Source of the DNA: an uncultured bacterium
Lineage (GTDB): Bacteria; Bacillota_A; Clostridia; Oscillospirales; Oscillospiraceae
Assembly: GCA_945917385.1 (NCBI GenBank)
Contig: CAMEHJ010000026.1
Location: forward strand, 1-9,472
Reading direction: 5' to 3'
DNA length: 9,472 nt
The position numbers and the translations under genes are program-made. Every line of letters starts with the position of its first letter. Within the stretch, counting starts at the first letter, position 1. The notes beneath the pieces are model-generated. The model had not been told where the DNA came from. It saw only the letters and a program-made list of their open reading frames with translations, and made no database searches. Positions 1-7,867 of the stretch are shown piece by piece.

Positions 1-1740
1 ACCGAAAAGACCGTCTACATCAAGGCTGAGGCAGATGTCGGATTCACGGCCGAAAAGCCCGTAGTTACCCGCACCGTTGACGGCACTCTGGTTGAGGTCA
101 CTGAAGTAAGCTCCGGCATCTACTCCTTCACCATGCCCGGCGGCGGCGCAGAGGTTCAGCCTCAGTTCGTCGGCAGCGAGCGCGAAGTCAAGATTGAGAT
201 CTTCGACGAGGCGATGCAGCCCGTTATCTCCGACGTTGTCGGCGTCATGATTAATGATGAAAAGGCAGTCTCCGGTACGAAGTACCCCGAAGGCTCCGTG
301 CTCAGAGTCAGAGAGATTTCCAACGTCGAGGCAGAGTTTGTAAGCTTCGAAGTTGTCAACACCAAGACCGGCGCTGCGGTCAACGACCTGACCAAGACTC
401 TCAACGAGTCCGGCACCGTCCTTGTTCCCGATTATGGCATTACCATCCGTGCCTTCTTCAAGGTCAACACCGTTGAGGTCGGCGGAATGTTCTTCGGTGA
501 TAAGTGGATGGCGATCTGGGTCGCACATGACAACTTCAACAAGATGGTCACCTCTTACACTGTGGGCGAGCAGGGCGTTCTGCTTGTCAACGCAGAGGTC
601 GAGAATGTTGAGCTTATCAAGGTAACCAATAAGGCGACCGGCGCAGTCATCGGCTACTACGATGGAACCAAAGCCTACGGAGATGTGGTTGAGCTGCCTC
701 ACGATGCTGCACTCCCCAACTCCTACTACTATCCCGACGGATTCTTCATCACACTCGGCGTGAATAATATGCCCGCAGAGGGTGTGGATGTTGAAATCAA
801 GGTCGGCGAGCCGGCCGCAGCGGTCATCAAGCTCGGCGGAGAATTCAAGGTTCTTGATTCCGACGGCAGCCCGATCAAAGATAAGGAAGGCAAGGATATC
901 ACCGACTTCAATAAGATTCTCAGAGTCTACGGCGCAAGCTATAACCAGGATATGAGCGCCGGCTTTGAGAGAAAGGCAGACGTCGGCGCGACCGAGAACA
1001 TCGCGATCGGCAGCGAAGGCGAAAAGCTGAGTCTTGTCCTCACCAGCATCAAGTACAAAGACGCCGACGGTACTCACTATGTTGAGGCAGTAAACGGCGT
1101 GTGCAGCTTTACCGTTCCCAAGGGTGAAGTCGAGATTATCGAAGCGAAGACCCTGTACAACTACGTCAGAAGCGCAGACATCGAGACCTCACTTTCCAAT
1201 GTTACCGTCAAGTTCTACTACCCCAATGACAACACCAAGGAAGCCTACTTCTACCTGCTCAACGAGGAAGTCTGGTTCCGCCTCAGCGTCAGCAATAACT
1301 ACACGCTCGAAAGCCTCAAGGTCATCAATCTCGACGACGGCAGTGAGATAACCTACACCGATAGGGGCAACGGCTACTACTCCTTCAAGCTCACCAGCAG
1401 AAATATCCGCATCGAGGCAAAGGCCACGAACCTCAGATGCCTTGACTTCACCGCTGTTCTTGCCCTCTCCGACATTGAGGGTAATGCAAAGGTCAGCGTC
1501 GGCAGCAACACATGGGAGCTCGATAGCAAGTCCAACGGCAATTGGGTATATGTTGCGAACGCGGGTGATACGGTCAACGTTCTCATAAATAAAGTAGTAT
1601 GGGATGCAACTCACAAGACCCAGCTCACTGTTGCGGACGTACCGTATGCCGGAAACCCGGAAGGCGATAATTACAGATTTAGTTTCCCTGTTCCCGCAGG
1701 ACTGTACAAGGATGCAGTTATTGTCGGCGTAGCCCCGTGA
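1..1740 (+). CDS. C-terminal part of a modular, probably exported beta-repeat protein (5' end outside window)
   Basis: The frame is open from base 1, so the gene starts upstream; 579 residues are visible, and the ATG at 133 is internal. I do not recognise a specific function. The sequence is Val/Thr/Gly/Tyr-rich, poor in Cys (two seen), and falls into about six loosely similar modules of 45-80 residues, near residues 5-56, 98-152, 190-268, 340-380, 422-475 and 521-579. Several end in a shared signature: YSFTMP (41-46), CSFTVP, YSFKLT and FSFPVP, followed by an alternating hydrophobic strand such as VEIIEAK or IRIEAKA. This resembles the InlB-B/bacterial-repeat beta modules common in Firmicutes surface proteins. 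The C-terminus stops inside the last module, with no LPXTG, membrane anchor or basic tail, so any anchoring or signal peptide must lie upstream, or the protein is secreted. TGA is followed at once by TAA. The surface role is inferred; the repeat pattern is seen. Confidence 0.7.
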   Translation, partial: TEKTVYIKAEADVGFTAEKPVVTRTVDGTLVEVTEVSSGIYSFTMPGGGAEVQPQFVGSEREVKIEIFDEAMQPVISDVVGVMINDEKAVSGTKYPEGSVLRVREISNVEAEFVSFEVVNTKTGAAVNDLTKTLNESGTVLVPDYGITIRAFFKVNTVEVGGMFFGDKWMAIWVAHDNFNKMVTSYTVGEQGVLLVNAEVENVELIKVTNKATGAVIGYYDGTKAYGDVVELPHDAALPNSYYYPDGFFITLGVNNMPAEGVDVEIKVGEPAAAVIKLGGEFKVLDSDGSPIKDKEGKDITDFNKILRVYGASYNQDMSAGFERKADVGATENIAIGSEGEKLSLVLTSIKYKDADGTHYVEAVNGVCSFTVPKGEVEIIEAKTLYNYVRSADIETSLSNVTVKFYYPNDNTKEAYFYLLNEEVWFRLSVSNNYTLESLKVINLDDGSEITYTDRGNGYYSFKLTSRNIRIEAKATNLRCLDFTAVLALSDIEGNAKVSVGSNTWELDSKSNGNWVYVANAGDTVNVLINKVVWDATHKTQLTVADVPYAGNPEGDNYRFSFPVPAGLYKDAVIVGVAP

Positions 1741-1773
1741 TAAACCACCCGGCACAATGAAATAGTCCCCCTG

Positions 1774-1806
1774 CCCTCCGGAGCTTCGGCTCCGGGGGGT
1801 TTTATT
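1774..1806 (+). terminator. Intrinsic terminator after the repeat-protein gene
   Basis: The arms 1774-1784 and 1789-1799 pair over 11 bp, with one G-T wobble at 1777/1796, around a TTCG tetraloop (1785-1788), which is exceptionally stable when closed by C-G as here. A T-run follows (1800-1803, then ATT). It lies 34 bases after the stop and separates the repeat protein from the glycogen operon. Confidence 0.9.
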
Positions 1807-1855
1807 ATGCCAAAACAGCTCGGAAAAAACGGGTGAGGAAAAAGAAAAATTAGTA

Positions 1856-1884
1856 TTGGAAATGACAAGAAAAGAAGGTATAAT
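1856..1884 (+). promoter_or_regulatory. Sigma-A type promoter of the glgB-glgA-GH13 operon
   Basis: The -10 box is an exact TATAAT at 1879-1884. A 17-bp spacer separates it from TTGGAA (1856-1861), which matches TTGACA at four of six positions. Transcription would start near 1890-1892, giving a leader of about 45 bases. I see no riboswitch, attenuator or clear operator palindrome in this leader. Confidence 0.75.
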
Positions 1885-1920
1885 ATAACGTAGGAAAAAT
1901 ACAGGATAAGCTTAAAAATC

Positions 1921-1926
1921 GGAGGA
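1921..1926 (+). promoter_or_regulatory. Ribosome binding site of glgB
   Basis: GGAGGA lies 8 bases before the ATG at 1935, close to ideal spacing, and fixes the glgB start. Confidence 0.85.
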
Positions 1927-1934
1927 CTGTACAT

Positions 1935-3872
1935 ATGGAAGAAAGATACAAGAGTTTTATTCCCGTACACGACATCTATCTGTTCAATACCGGCAACGCC
2001 CAGAAGGCGTGGCTGTGCTTCGGCTGCCACTATATTGAGGAGCTTCAGATGCACCGCTTCATCGTCTGGGCGCCGAACGCAAAGCGCGTCACCCTCGTCG
2101 GCAGCTTCAACGGCTGGGACAGAAACGCGCTGCCCATGGAGAAAATCGAGGGAAATGTCTGGGTCTGCTTCGTCGGGGGACTCAAAAACGGCGACCTTTA
2201 CAAGTTCTGCGTCCTCGGCGCGGACGGCATTGAGAGAATGAAAACCGACCCCTTCGCCGCCTTTTCCCAGAACAGGAGCGACACCGCATCCATCATTCAC
2301 GACGAAGTACCGTTTTCATGGAACGACGGGGATTATATGTCCCGCCGCGCAAGGCGAAATTTTATGACCGAGCCGATGAGCGTTTACGAGGTTCACGCAG
2401 GCTCGTGGAAAACGCCGCCGGAGGGCGTTTCGGCCTACCGCGCGCTCGGCGACGAGCTTGCCGACTACTGCAAAAAGATGGGCTATACCCATGTTGAGCT
2501 TATGCCCGTGACGGAGTATCCGTATGACGGCTCATGGGGCTATCAGGTGACGGGCTACTACTCTCCGACCTCCCGCTACGGAACACCGGAGGACTTTATG
2601 TACCTCGTTGACAAGCTGCACGAAAACGGCATCGGGCTTATCATGGACTGGGTCCCCGCCCACTTCCCCAAGGACGAGCACGGCCTTGCCATGTTCGACG
2701 GGACAAGGCTCTTTGAGTGCAAGGAGCAGCGAATGGCGGAGCATCCCGAATGGGGCACGCTTATCTTCGATTACGCATCCCCCCAGGTGCAGAGCTTTCT
2801 TGTGTCCTCGGCGTGCAAGTTCTTCGAGGTGTTCCATATCGACGGCATCCGGGTGGACGCGGTAAGCTCCATGCTGTACCTCAACTACGGCCGCCGCGAC
2901 GGGGAGTACACCCCTAACCGCGAGGGCGGCAACACGAATCTCGACGCGGTCGATTTTCTGAGGAAGATGAACTCCACCGTACTGACAAACTACCACGGCG
3001 CCGTCACCATCGCGGAGGAGTCGTCCGCTTTCCCGCTTATTACCGCCCCGCCGCAGTCGGGCGGTCTCGGCTTCTGCCTCAAGTGGGATATGGGCTTTAT
3101 GCACGACACGCTTGACTATATGCAGCTTGACGCCTATTTCAGAAGCTTCAACCACAACAAGCTCACGTTCTCCATGATGTACGCCTTCTCCGAAAACTAT
3201 GTGCTGGCGTATTCGCATGACGAGGTCGTACACGGCAAGCTGTCCATGGTCAATAAAATGTACGGCGATTACGAGCAGAAGTTCAAGTCTCTGCGCACTC
3301 TGTACGGCTACCAGTTCGCGCACCCCGGCAAGAAGCTCACGTTTATGGGCAGTGAGTTCGGACAGTTTATCGAGTGGGACTGGCAGAAGGAGCTGGACTG
3401 GTTCTTGCTCGAGTACCCGCGCCATTCCGAAATGCAGGCGTTTTCCGCATCGCTCAACCACCTGTACACCGAAACGCCAGCGCTCTACCGTGTTGACCGC
3501 TCGTGGGACGGGTTCAAATGGCTGAACGTGGACGACAGGGACAGAAGCTCCATTGCTTTCCTCCGCTCGTCCGAGCAGGATGACAGCTACATTGTCTGCG
3601 TGTGCAACTTCACGCCCGTCGAGTACCGTGACTTCACCTTCGGGCTGCCGAAGCGCGGCACGCTCAAGGAGATACTCAGCAGCGACGAGACGCGCTTCGG
3701 CGGAGGCGGCGTCAGAAACGAAAAGGTGATCTACACGCACAAAGAGCCGTTTATCGACATGGAGCATTCCGCGAAGATCACTCTGCCCGCAATGAGCTGC
3801 CTGTACTTCCGCTATAAGCCGATGAAAGAGCCGGCAAAGGGGCAGAAAAAGGCAAAGTCACGCCGCAAGTGA
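1935..3872 (+). CDS. glgB: 1,4-alpha-glucan branching enzyme (GH13)
   Basis: This 645-residue cytoplasmic enzyme cuts alpha-1,4 glucan chains and re-attaches them as alpha-1,6 branches in glycogen synthesis. A CBM48-type domain (about 39-125) carries VWAPNA and GSFNGW. The (beta/alpha)8 barrel (about 145-520) holds all four GH13 motifs: DWVPAHF (D238, H243), GIRVDAVSSM (nucleophile D308), IAEES (acid/base E361) and SHDEVVH (D429). The spacings 308-361-429 equal those of E. coli GlgB (405-458-526, from memory). A beta-sandwich follows (about 525-625). The protein is shorter than E. coli GlgB (728 residues) because it lacks the extra N-terminal N1 domain, as in many Firmicutes. The last 18 residues form a Lys/Arg-rich tail. 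A good promoter and ribosome binding site precede it, and glgA follows after 46 bp. Confidence 0.96.
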   Translation: MEERYKSFIPVHDIYLFNTGNAQKAWLCFGCHYIEELQMHRFIVWAPNAKRVTLVGSFNGWDRNALPMEKIEGNVWVCFVGGLKNGDLYKFCVLGADGIERMKTDPFAAFSQNRSDTASIIHDEVPFSWNDGDYMSRRARRNFMTEPMSVYEVHAGSWKTPPEGVSAYRALGDELADYCKKMGYTHVELMPVTEYPYDGSWGYQVTGYYSPTSRYGTPEDFMYLVDKLHENGIGLIMDWVPAHFPKDEHGLAMFDGTRLFECKEQRMAEHPEWGTLIFDYASPQVQSFLVSSACKFFEVFHIDGIRVDAVSSMLYLNYGRRDGEYTPNREGGNTNLDAVDFLRKMNSTVLTNYHGAVTIAEESSAFPLITAPPQSGGLGFCLKWDMGFMHDTLDYMQLDAYFRSFNHNKLTFSMMYAFSENYVLAYSHDEVVHGKLSMVNKMYGDYEQKFKSLRTLYGYQFAHPGKKLTFMGSEFGQFIEWDWQKELDWFLLEYPRHSEMQAFSASLNHLYTETPALYRVDRSWDGFKWLNVDDRDRSSIAFLRSSEQDDSYIVCVCNFTPVEYRDFTFGLPKRGTLKEILSSDETRFGGGGVRNEKVIYTHKEPFIDMEHSAKITLPAMSCLYFRYKPMKEPAKGQKKAKSRRK

Positions 3873-3901
3873 CAGACCTGTTCAGTTTATTTCCGTACCA
3901 G

Positions 3902-3907
3902 AAAGGA
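3902..3907 (+). promoter_or_regulatory. Ribosome binding site of glgA
   Basis: AAAGGA is 11 bases before the ATG at 3919, a little far but the only purine-rich match near a possible start. It supports this start over the internal ATG at 3967. Confidence 0.6.
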
Positions 3908-3918
3908 TAATTTTTGAT

Positions 3919-5397
3919 ATGAAAAAAGAATTCCGCGAGCTGCTCGGAGAGCATGGACGCACCGAGATGCCGAATGTATTGCTTGCATCGGCGGAATGTG
4001 CGCCCATCTCGAAAACGGGCGGGCTTGCAGATGTTGTCGGAACTCTCCCAAAGAGCCTGAAAAAGCTCGGCATCGACGCGAGGATAATCACGCCGTACCA
4101 CCGCTGCGTCAAGAATAAATACGCAGACCGCGTCGAGCATATGTGCCACTTCTACTCAAAGCTCGGCTGGCGCAACGAGTATGTCGGCATCGAAAAGCTG
4201 GTGCTTGACGGCGTGACAATCTACCTTGTGGACAACGAGCAGTATTTCGGAGACAAGATCTACCGCGGCGGCAACCCCGAGGGCGAGCAGTATTCTTACT
4301 TCTGCCGCGCCGTGCTCGACGCGCTGCCGAAGCTTGACTTCAAAATCGACGTGTGCCACTGCAACGACTGGCACACCGCCATGCTGCCCATGCTCGCGCA
4401 CACCCAGTACAAGGGCATGATGCAGGATTCGCTCAAATATCTTTTCACGATACATAACCTTGCGTATCAGGGCAAGTTCGACTTCGGCTTCGTGCAGGAT
4501 ATGCTTGAGGTGGACTCAAAGCACTATAACCTCAGAGAGCTTGAGTTCAACGGCTGCGCAGACTATCTCAAGGCCGCCTGCGTCTACGCCGACAGGATCA
4601 ACACCGTCAGCCCCAGCTACGCCTGGGAGATCAGACAGCCGGAGTTTTCCGAGGGACTTGAGGGCGTGCTCAACGCCCGCGCGGACGTGCTGACCGGCAT
4701 CATCAACGGTATCGACAAAAAGGTATTCAACCCCCACAGCGACCCCCTGCTTCCCGCACACTTTGACCGCGGCCATCTCGGCGGCAAGGCAAAGTGCAAG
4801 GCGGCGCTGCAGGAGAGAATGGGGCTTGAGGTAAAGGCCGATGTGCCCATCTTCGCCATGGTCACCAGAATGACCGAGCAGAAGGGCTTTGAGCTGGTCG
4901 AGTGCGTTATCGACGATCTCATGTGTCACGAGAATATGCAGTTTATGCTGCTCGGCTCCGGCGACGGGAGGTTTGAAAACTTCATGCGCGCGGCGGAGAT
5001 GAGATATCCCGGCAAGCTCTGCGCCTACATCGGCTATAACGAGGAGCTGAGCCACCTTGTCTACGCGGGCAGCGACTTCTTCCTCATGCCCTCAAGGTTT
5101 GAGCCCTGCGGGCTGAGCCAGATGATAGCAATGCGCTACGGCAGTGTCCCCATTGTGCGCGAAACGGGCGGTCTGCGCGACACCGTCATTCCCTACAACC
5201 GTTTCACCGACGAGGGCAACGGCTTCAGCTTCACAAACTTTGACGCGTGGGAGATGCGCGACGCCATCCGCATGGCGCTGGGCTGCTACGCAAACGACGA
5301 GATCATGCACGGGCTTATTACCCGGGGAATGCAGGCAGACTTCGGCTTTGACCTTTCGGCCGAGGAGTACGCGAGACACTATATCTGGATGCTATGA
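3919..5397 (+). CDS. glgA: Glycogen synthase, ADP-glucose dependent (GT5)
   Basis: This 492-residue enzyme transfers glucose from ADP-glucose to the non-reducing end of alpha-1,4 glucan, giving the chains that GlgB branches. The N-terminal Rossmann domain has the nucleotide-sugar loop SKTGGLADVVG (K32, equivalent to E. coli K15), then CNDWHTAMLP (about 148-157) and TIHNLAYQG (H179). The C-terminal GT-B domain has NGIDKKVFNP, LLGSGDG and SRFEPCGLSQ (E395, matching E. coli E377), then RETGGLRDTV. The K-to-E distance, 363 residues, is within one of the E. coli enzyme. The N-terminus runs about 17 residues beyond the E. coli start; M17 would give a protein beginning like E. coli GlgA but has no convincing ribosome binding site. 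The stop overlaps the next gene's start (ATGA), implying translational coupling. No frameshift or missing catalytic residue is seen. Confidence 0.96.
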   Translation: MKKEFRELLGEHGRTEMPNVLLASAECAPISKTGGLADVVGTLPKSLKKLGIDARIITPYHRCVKNKYADRVEHMCHFYSKLGWRNEYVGIEKLVLDGVTIYLVDNEQYFGDKIYRGGNPEGEQYSYFCRAVLDALPKLDFKIDVCHCNDWHTAMLPMLAHTQYKGMMQDSLKYLFTIHNLAYQGKFDFGFVQDMLEVDSKHYNLRELEFNGCADYLKAACVYADRINTVSPSYAWEIRQPEFSEGLEGVLNARADVLTGIINGIDKKVFNPHSDPLLPAHFDRGHLGGKAKCKAALQERMGLEVKADVPIFAMVTRMTEQKGFELVECVIDDLMCHENMQFMLLGSGDGRFENFMRAAEMRYPGKLCAYIGYNEELSHLVYAGSDFFLMPSRFEPCGLSQMIAMRYGSVPIVRETGGLRDTVIPYNRFTDEGNGFSFTNFDAWEMRDAIRMALGCYANDEIMHGLITRGMQADFGFDLSAEEYARHYIWML

Positions 5398-7742
5398 CGG
5401 AAATTAAGAATAAGGTATACTTCGGCGGCAGGTACCGCGAGTGCTGGAACGAGGACTACAAAATGTCCGTTGAGTACAGCGACCGGCGCATGGTTGAGGC
5501 GGAGCGCCGTGACGGAAGCTGGGTCCCGGCAGGGGGCGACGCGGAGATTTCCGCCCTTCTGACTTCGCCCGACTGCCCTCGGCTCATGCAGGACTATTTT
5601 CAGGCGGCAGCGGAGGTTAGATATGCGGCGGCGGACTGTATCAATCGTGGTCTGCCGCTCGACAGGATGTACGAGAGCTTTCATTTCAGCGGCAACCCCC
5701 TCACAGCGTCCGAGCTTATGCGGCTCCTGCTGGACGACTGCGGCCTGCCGCTAAACATGGCGTACCTCGTGTGCGCCAACTGCTGCGACGATATCTACGG
5801 CGTCGGCGTTGATTTCAGCGAGCTGTACAAAATTCAGCCGCGAACAGCGCATCTGCTGAGCATACTGCGCCGCACCGCGACGGAGCTGACGGTTGCCCTG
5901 CACGATGCGCGTTTTCCCGAATACAGAAAGCCGTTCGGCGCTGTGCGCTGCGGCGAGCAGGTGACGCTCCGCATCCGTGTGGTGCGCGGCCGCGCACAGC
6001 GGGCAGCGCTCATCCTGTACGGGGACAATCTGCGCGAGGAGCACCCGATGGAGCGCGACGGCGAGTGGTTCTCCGCCGTCTTTACAGCGCCCGAAACTCC
6101 GGCGGCGCTGTGGTACAGCTTCAGAATCGAGACGGAGGAGAGCAGCCATTGGCTCTGCCCGGACAGTACGGGCAGCTTCGGCAGACTGTACGGACGTGAG
6201 GAAGCGGGATTCCGGCTCACGGTCTATGACAAGAATTTCGATACCCCCGACTGGTTCAAGGGCGCTGTGATGTATCAGGTGTTCCCGGACAGATTCGCCT
6301 TTTCGGATGACGATACGGCGAAGAGGGGAGTGGAGTACCACCGCTCGCTCGGTCAGACGCCGGAGCTGCACGCAAGTATCGACGAGCCTGTCCGCTGGCA
6401 GCCGAGAGAGTTTGAGACGGCTTATTCGCCCGACGACTTTTACGGCGGCACATTCAAGGGCATTGAGCGGAAGCTTCCGTACCTTGAAGAACTCGGCATT
6501 ACCTGTATCTACTTTAACCCCATTGTCGAAGCGCGCTCAAACCACCGCTACGATACCTCGGACTACCACCGCCCCGACCCGATACTCGGCACGATGGAGG
6601 ACTTTGAGCGCCTCTGCCGTGAAGCGGAGAAGCGCGGCATCAGAATAATTCTCGACGGTGTGTTTTCGCATACGGGCGCGGACAGCCGGTATTTCGACCG
6701 CTACGGTCACTACGGGCAGAACGGCGCCTGCAGCGGAAAAGCTTCGCCCTATTACGACTGGTACGATTTCAAAAGCTTCCCGGACGAATACCGCTGCTGG
6801 TGGGGCTTCAAGGACCTGCCGGAGGTAAACGAGACTAACGCCGTCTGGCAGTCGGACATCGTAACGGGGGATGACAGCGTCGTCAAAATGTGGCTTCGCC
6901 AAGGCGCGTCGGGCTGGCGGCTCGACGTGGCGGACGAGCTGCCCGACAGCGTACTTGAGCTTATCAGGCAGTCTGTTAAAGCCGAGAAGCCGGACGCACC
7001 GATAATCGGTGAGGTCTGGGAGGACGCGGTCATTAAGGAGAGCTACGGCGGAAGGCGCAGCTATGCGCTCGGCCGTGCGCTCGACAGCGTTATGAACTAT
7101 CCGTTCAGAAACGCCGCGATAGATTTCGCGCTCGGCAGAATTGACGCATACTCGCTGCGGGACTTTCTCATTTCACAGCAGCTCAACTACCCGAAGCCGA
7201 TGTATTACGCGCTGATGAACCTGCTCGGTTCACACGATGTGGAGCGCATCCGCACAGCGCTTGCATGCGACGTGAACATCCGCAGTCTCAGCCGCGAGGA
7301 GCAGGTGAAGCTTCAATTCGACGATGAGCGCCTTTCGCGCGCGATTGAACTTGAAAAGCTCTGCGCCGTGCTCCAGTTCTCAATCCCCGGCGTGCCGAGC
7401 ATCTACTACGGCGACGAGCAGGGAATGTGCGGCGTGTGCGACCCCTTTAACCGCCTGCCGTTTAAGGAGGGCGACCGAGAGCTGCACGACTTCTACGCAC
7501 ACCTTGCAAAGCTCAGAAATGAAAATGCCGTGCTGCAAACCGGCGAGGTCAGGTTCGTTGCCGTGAGTCGTGATATGCTCTGCGTTCTGCGCTTTGATGA
7601 GAGCCGGGAGGGCGATGTGTTCCTCGCCGTTATCAACAGGGGAGAGCGCTCACCGTTCACGGTCAACTGCTCCGCGGCGGGACTTGGAAGCTATGAGGGC
7701 ACTATGGAAAGGTGCTCGGCGCGGATAATAAAAATCAGATAA
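5394..7742 (+). CDS. Cytoplasmic GH13 glucan hydrolase (neopullulanase/amylopullulanase-like) with an unknown N-terminal domain
   Basis: This 782-residue protein has no signal peptide, so it should act in the cytoplasm, hydrolysing alpha-1,4 (possibly also alpha-1,6) links in glycogen or maltodextrin. Residues 1 to about 165 are a domain I do not recognise, with a Cys cluster (C116, C127, C130, C131). From about 168 (HDARFPEYRKPFGAV) a CBM34-like beta domain leads to the catalytic barrel, which opens with VMYQVFPDRF (about 290). GH13 motifs are complete: ILDGVFSHTG (D421, H426), GWRLDVADE (nucleophile D511), IIGEVWED (acid/base E540) and GSHDVER (D615). The fifth motif LPEVN (475-479) is close to the MPKLN type of neopullulanases and amylopullulanases. 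YYGDEQGM...DPFNRLPF near 671-690 fits the same group, and a short beta domain ends the protein. It overlaps glgA by 4 bp. Exact specificity (neopullulanase, cyclodextrinase, amylopullulanase) cannot be read from sequence. Confidence 0.88.
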   Translation: MTEIKNKVYFGGRYRECWNEDYKMSVEYSDRRMVEAERRDGSWVPAGGDAEISALLTSPDCPRLMQDYFQAAAEVRYAAADCINRGLPLDRMYESFHFSGNPLTASELMRLLLDDCGLPLNMAYLVCANCCDDIYGVGVDFSELYKIQPRTAHLLSILRRTATELTVALHDARFPEYRKPFGAVRCGEQVTLRIRVVRGRAQRAALILYGDNLREEHPMERDGEWFSAVFTAPETPAALWYSFRIETEESSHWLCPDSTGSFGRLYGREEAGFRLTVYDKNFDTPDWFKGAVMYQVFPDRFAFSDDDTAKRGVEYHRSLGQTPELHASIDEPVRWQPREFETAYSPDDFYGGTFKGIERKLPYLEELGITCIYFNPIVEARSNHRYDTSDYHRPDPILGTMEDFERLCREAEKRGIRIILDGVFSHTGADSRYFDRYGHYGQNGACSGKASPYYDWYDFKSFPDEYRCWWGFKDLPEVNETNAVWQSDIVTGDDSVVKMWLRQGASGWRLDVADELPDSVLELIRQSVKAEKPDAPIIGEVWEDAVIKESYGGRRSYALGRALDSVMNYPFRNAAIDFALGRIDAYSLRDFLISQQLNYPKPMYYALMNLLGSHDVERIRTALACDVNIRSLSREEQVKLQFDDERLSRAIELEKLCAVLQFSIPGVPSIYYGDEQGMCGVCDPFNRLPFKEGDRELHDFYAHLAKLRNENAVLQTGEVRFVAVSRDMLCVLRFDESREGDVFLAVINRGERSPFTVNCSAAGLGSYEGTMERCSARIIKIR

Positions 7743-7747
7743 GCTAT

Positions 7748-7787
7748 CATCCGGCATTTCCGAAAAGAGGAAATGCCGGATGTTTTT
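7748..7787 (+). terminator. Intrinsic terminator closing the glycogen operon
   Basis: A perfect 14-bp stem (7748-7761 with 7769-7782) surrounds a 7-base loop, followed by TTTTT (7783-7787). It starts 5 bases after the stop codon of the GH13 gene and separates the glycogen unit from the creatininase-nhaC unit. Confidence 0.93.
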
Positions 7788-7806
7788 ATAAAATATACAA
7801 AATAAA

Positions 7807-7818
7807 TGAATATATTCA
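7807..7818 (+). promoter_or_regulatory. Perfect 12-bp palindrome, candidate repressor half-site pair (ARG-box-like)
   Basis: TGAATATATTCA is its own reverse complement. The halves TGAAT and ATTCA are those of the ArgR/AhrC box, but the central spacer is 2 bases instead of the usual 4. It sits about 50 bp upstream of the -35 box of the creatininase promoter. Operator function is inferred. Confidence 0.4.
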
Positions 7819-7847
7819 CTTGAAAATGAAATCACCGAATAAACTAA

Positions 7848-7860
7848 TGAATTTTATTCA
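7848..7860 (+). promoter_or_regulatory. Second TGAAT/ATTCA palindrome, candidate operator
   Basis: TGAAT-TTT-ATTCA repeats the half-sites of the palindrome at 7807-7818, with a 3-base A/T centre. Its centre lies 41.5 bp from the first, close to four helical turns, so bound proteins would face the same side of the DNA. It ends 7 bases before the -35 box, a position where a repressor would block polymerase. The motif is seen; binding by an ArgR-type regulator is inference. Confidence 0.45.
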
Positions 7861-7867
7861 AAAATGC

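Noticed and set aside
1891..1934. Possible riboswitch or attenuator in the glgB leader
   Set aside because: The leader is only about 45 bases and shows no stable hairpin or known aptamer pattern.
1671..2300. 209-residue - strand open frame spanning the terminator and the glgB promoter
   Set aside because: It would read through the intrinsic terminator, promoter and two + strand genes; a chance frame.
2532..3767. 411-residue open frame on the - strand opposite glgB
   Set aside because: It lies wholly inside glgB, whose catalytic motifs are intact. Long antisense frames are expected opposite GC-rich codon-biased genes, and its translation shows no recognisable domain.
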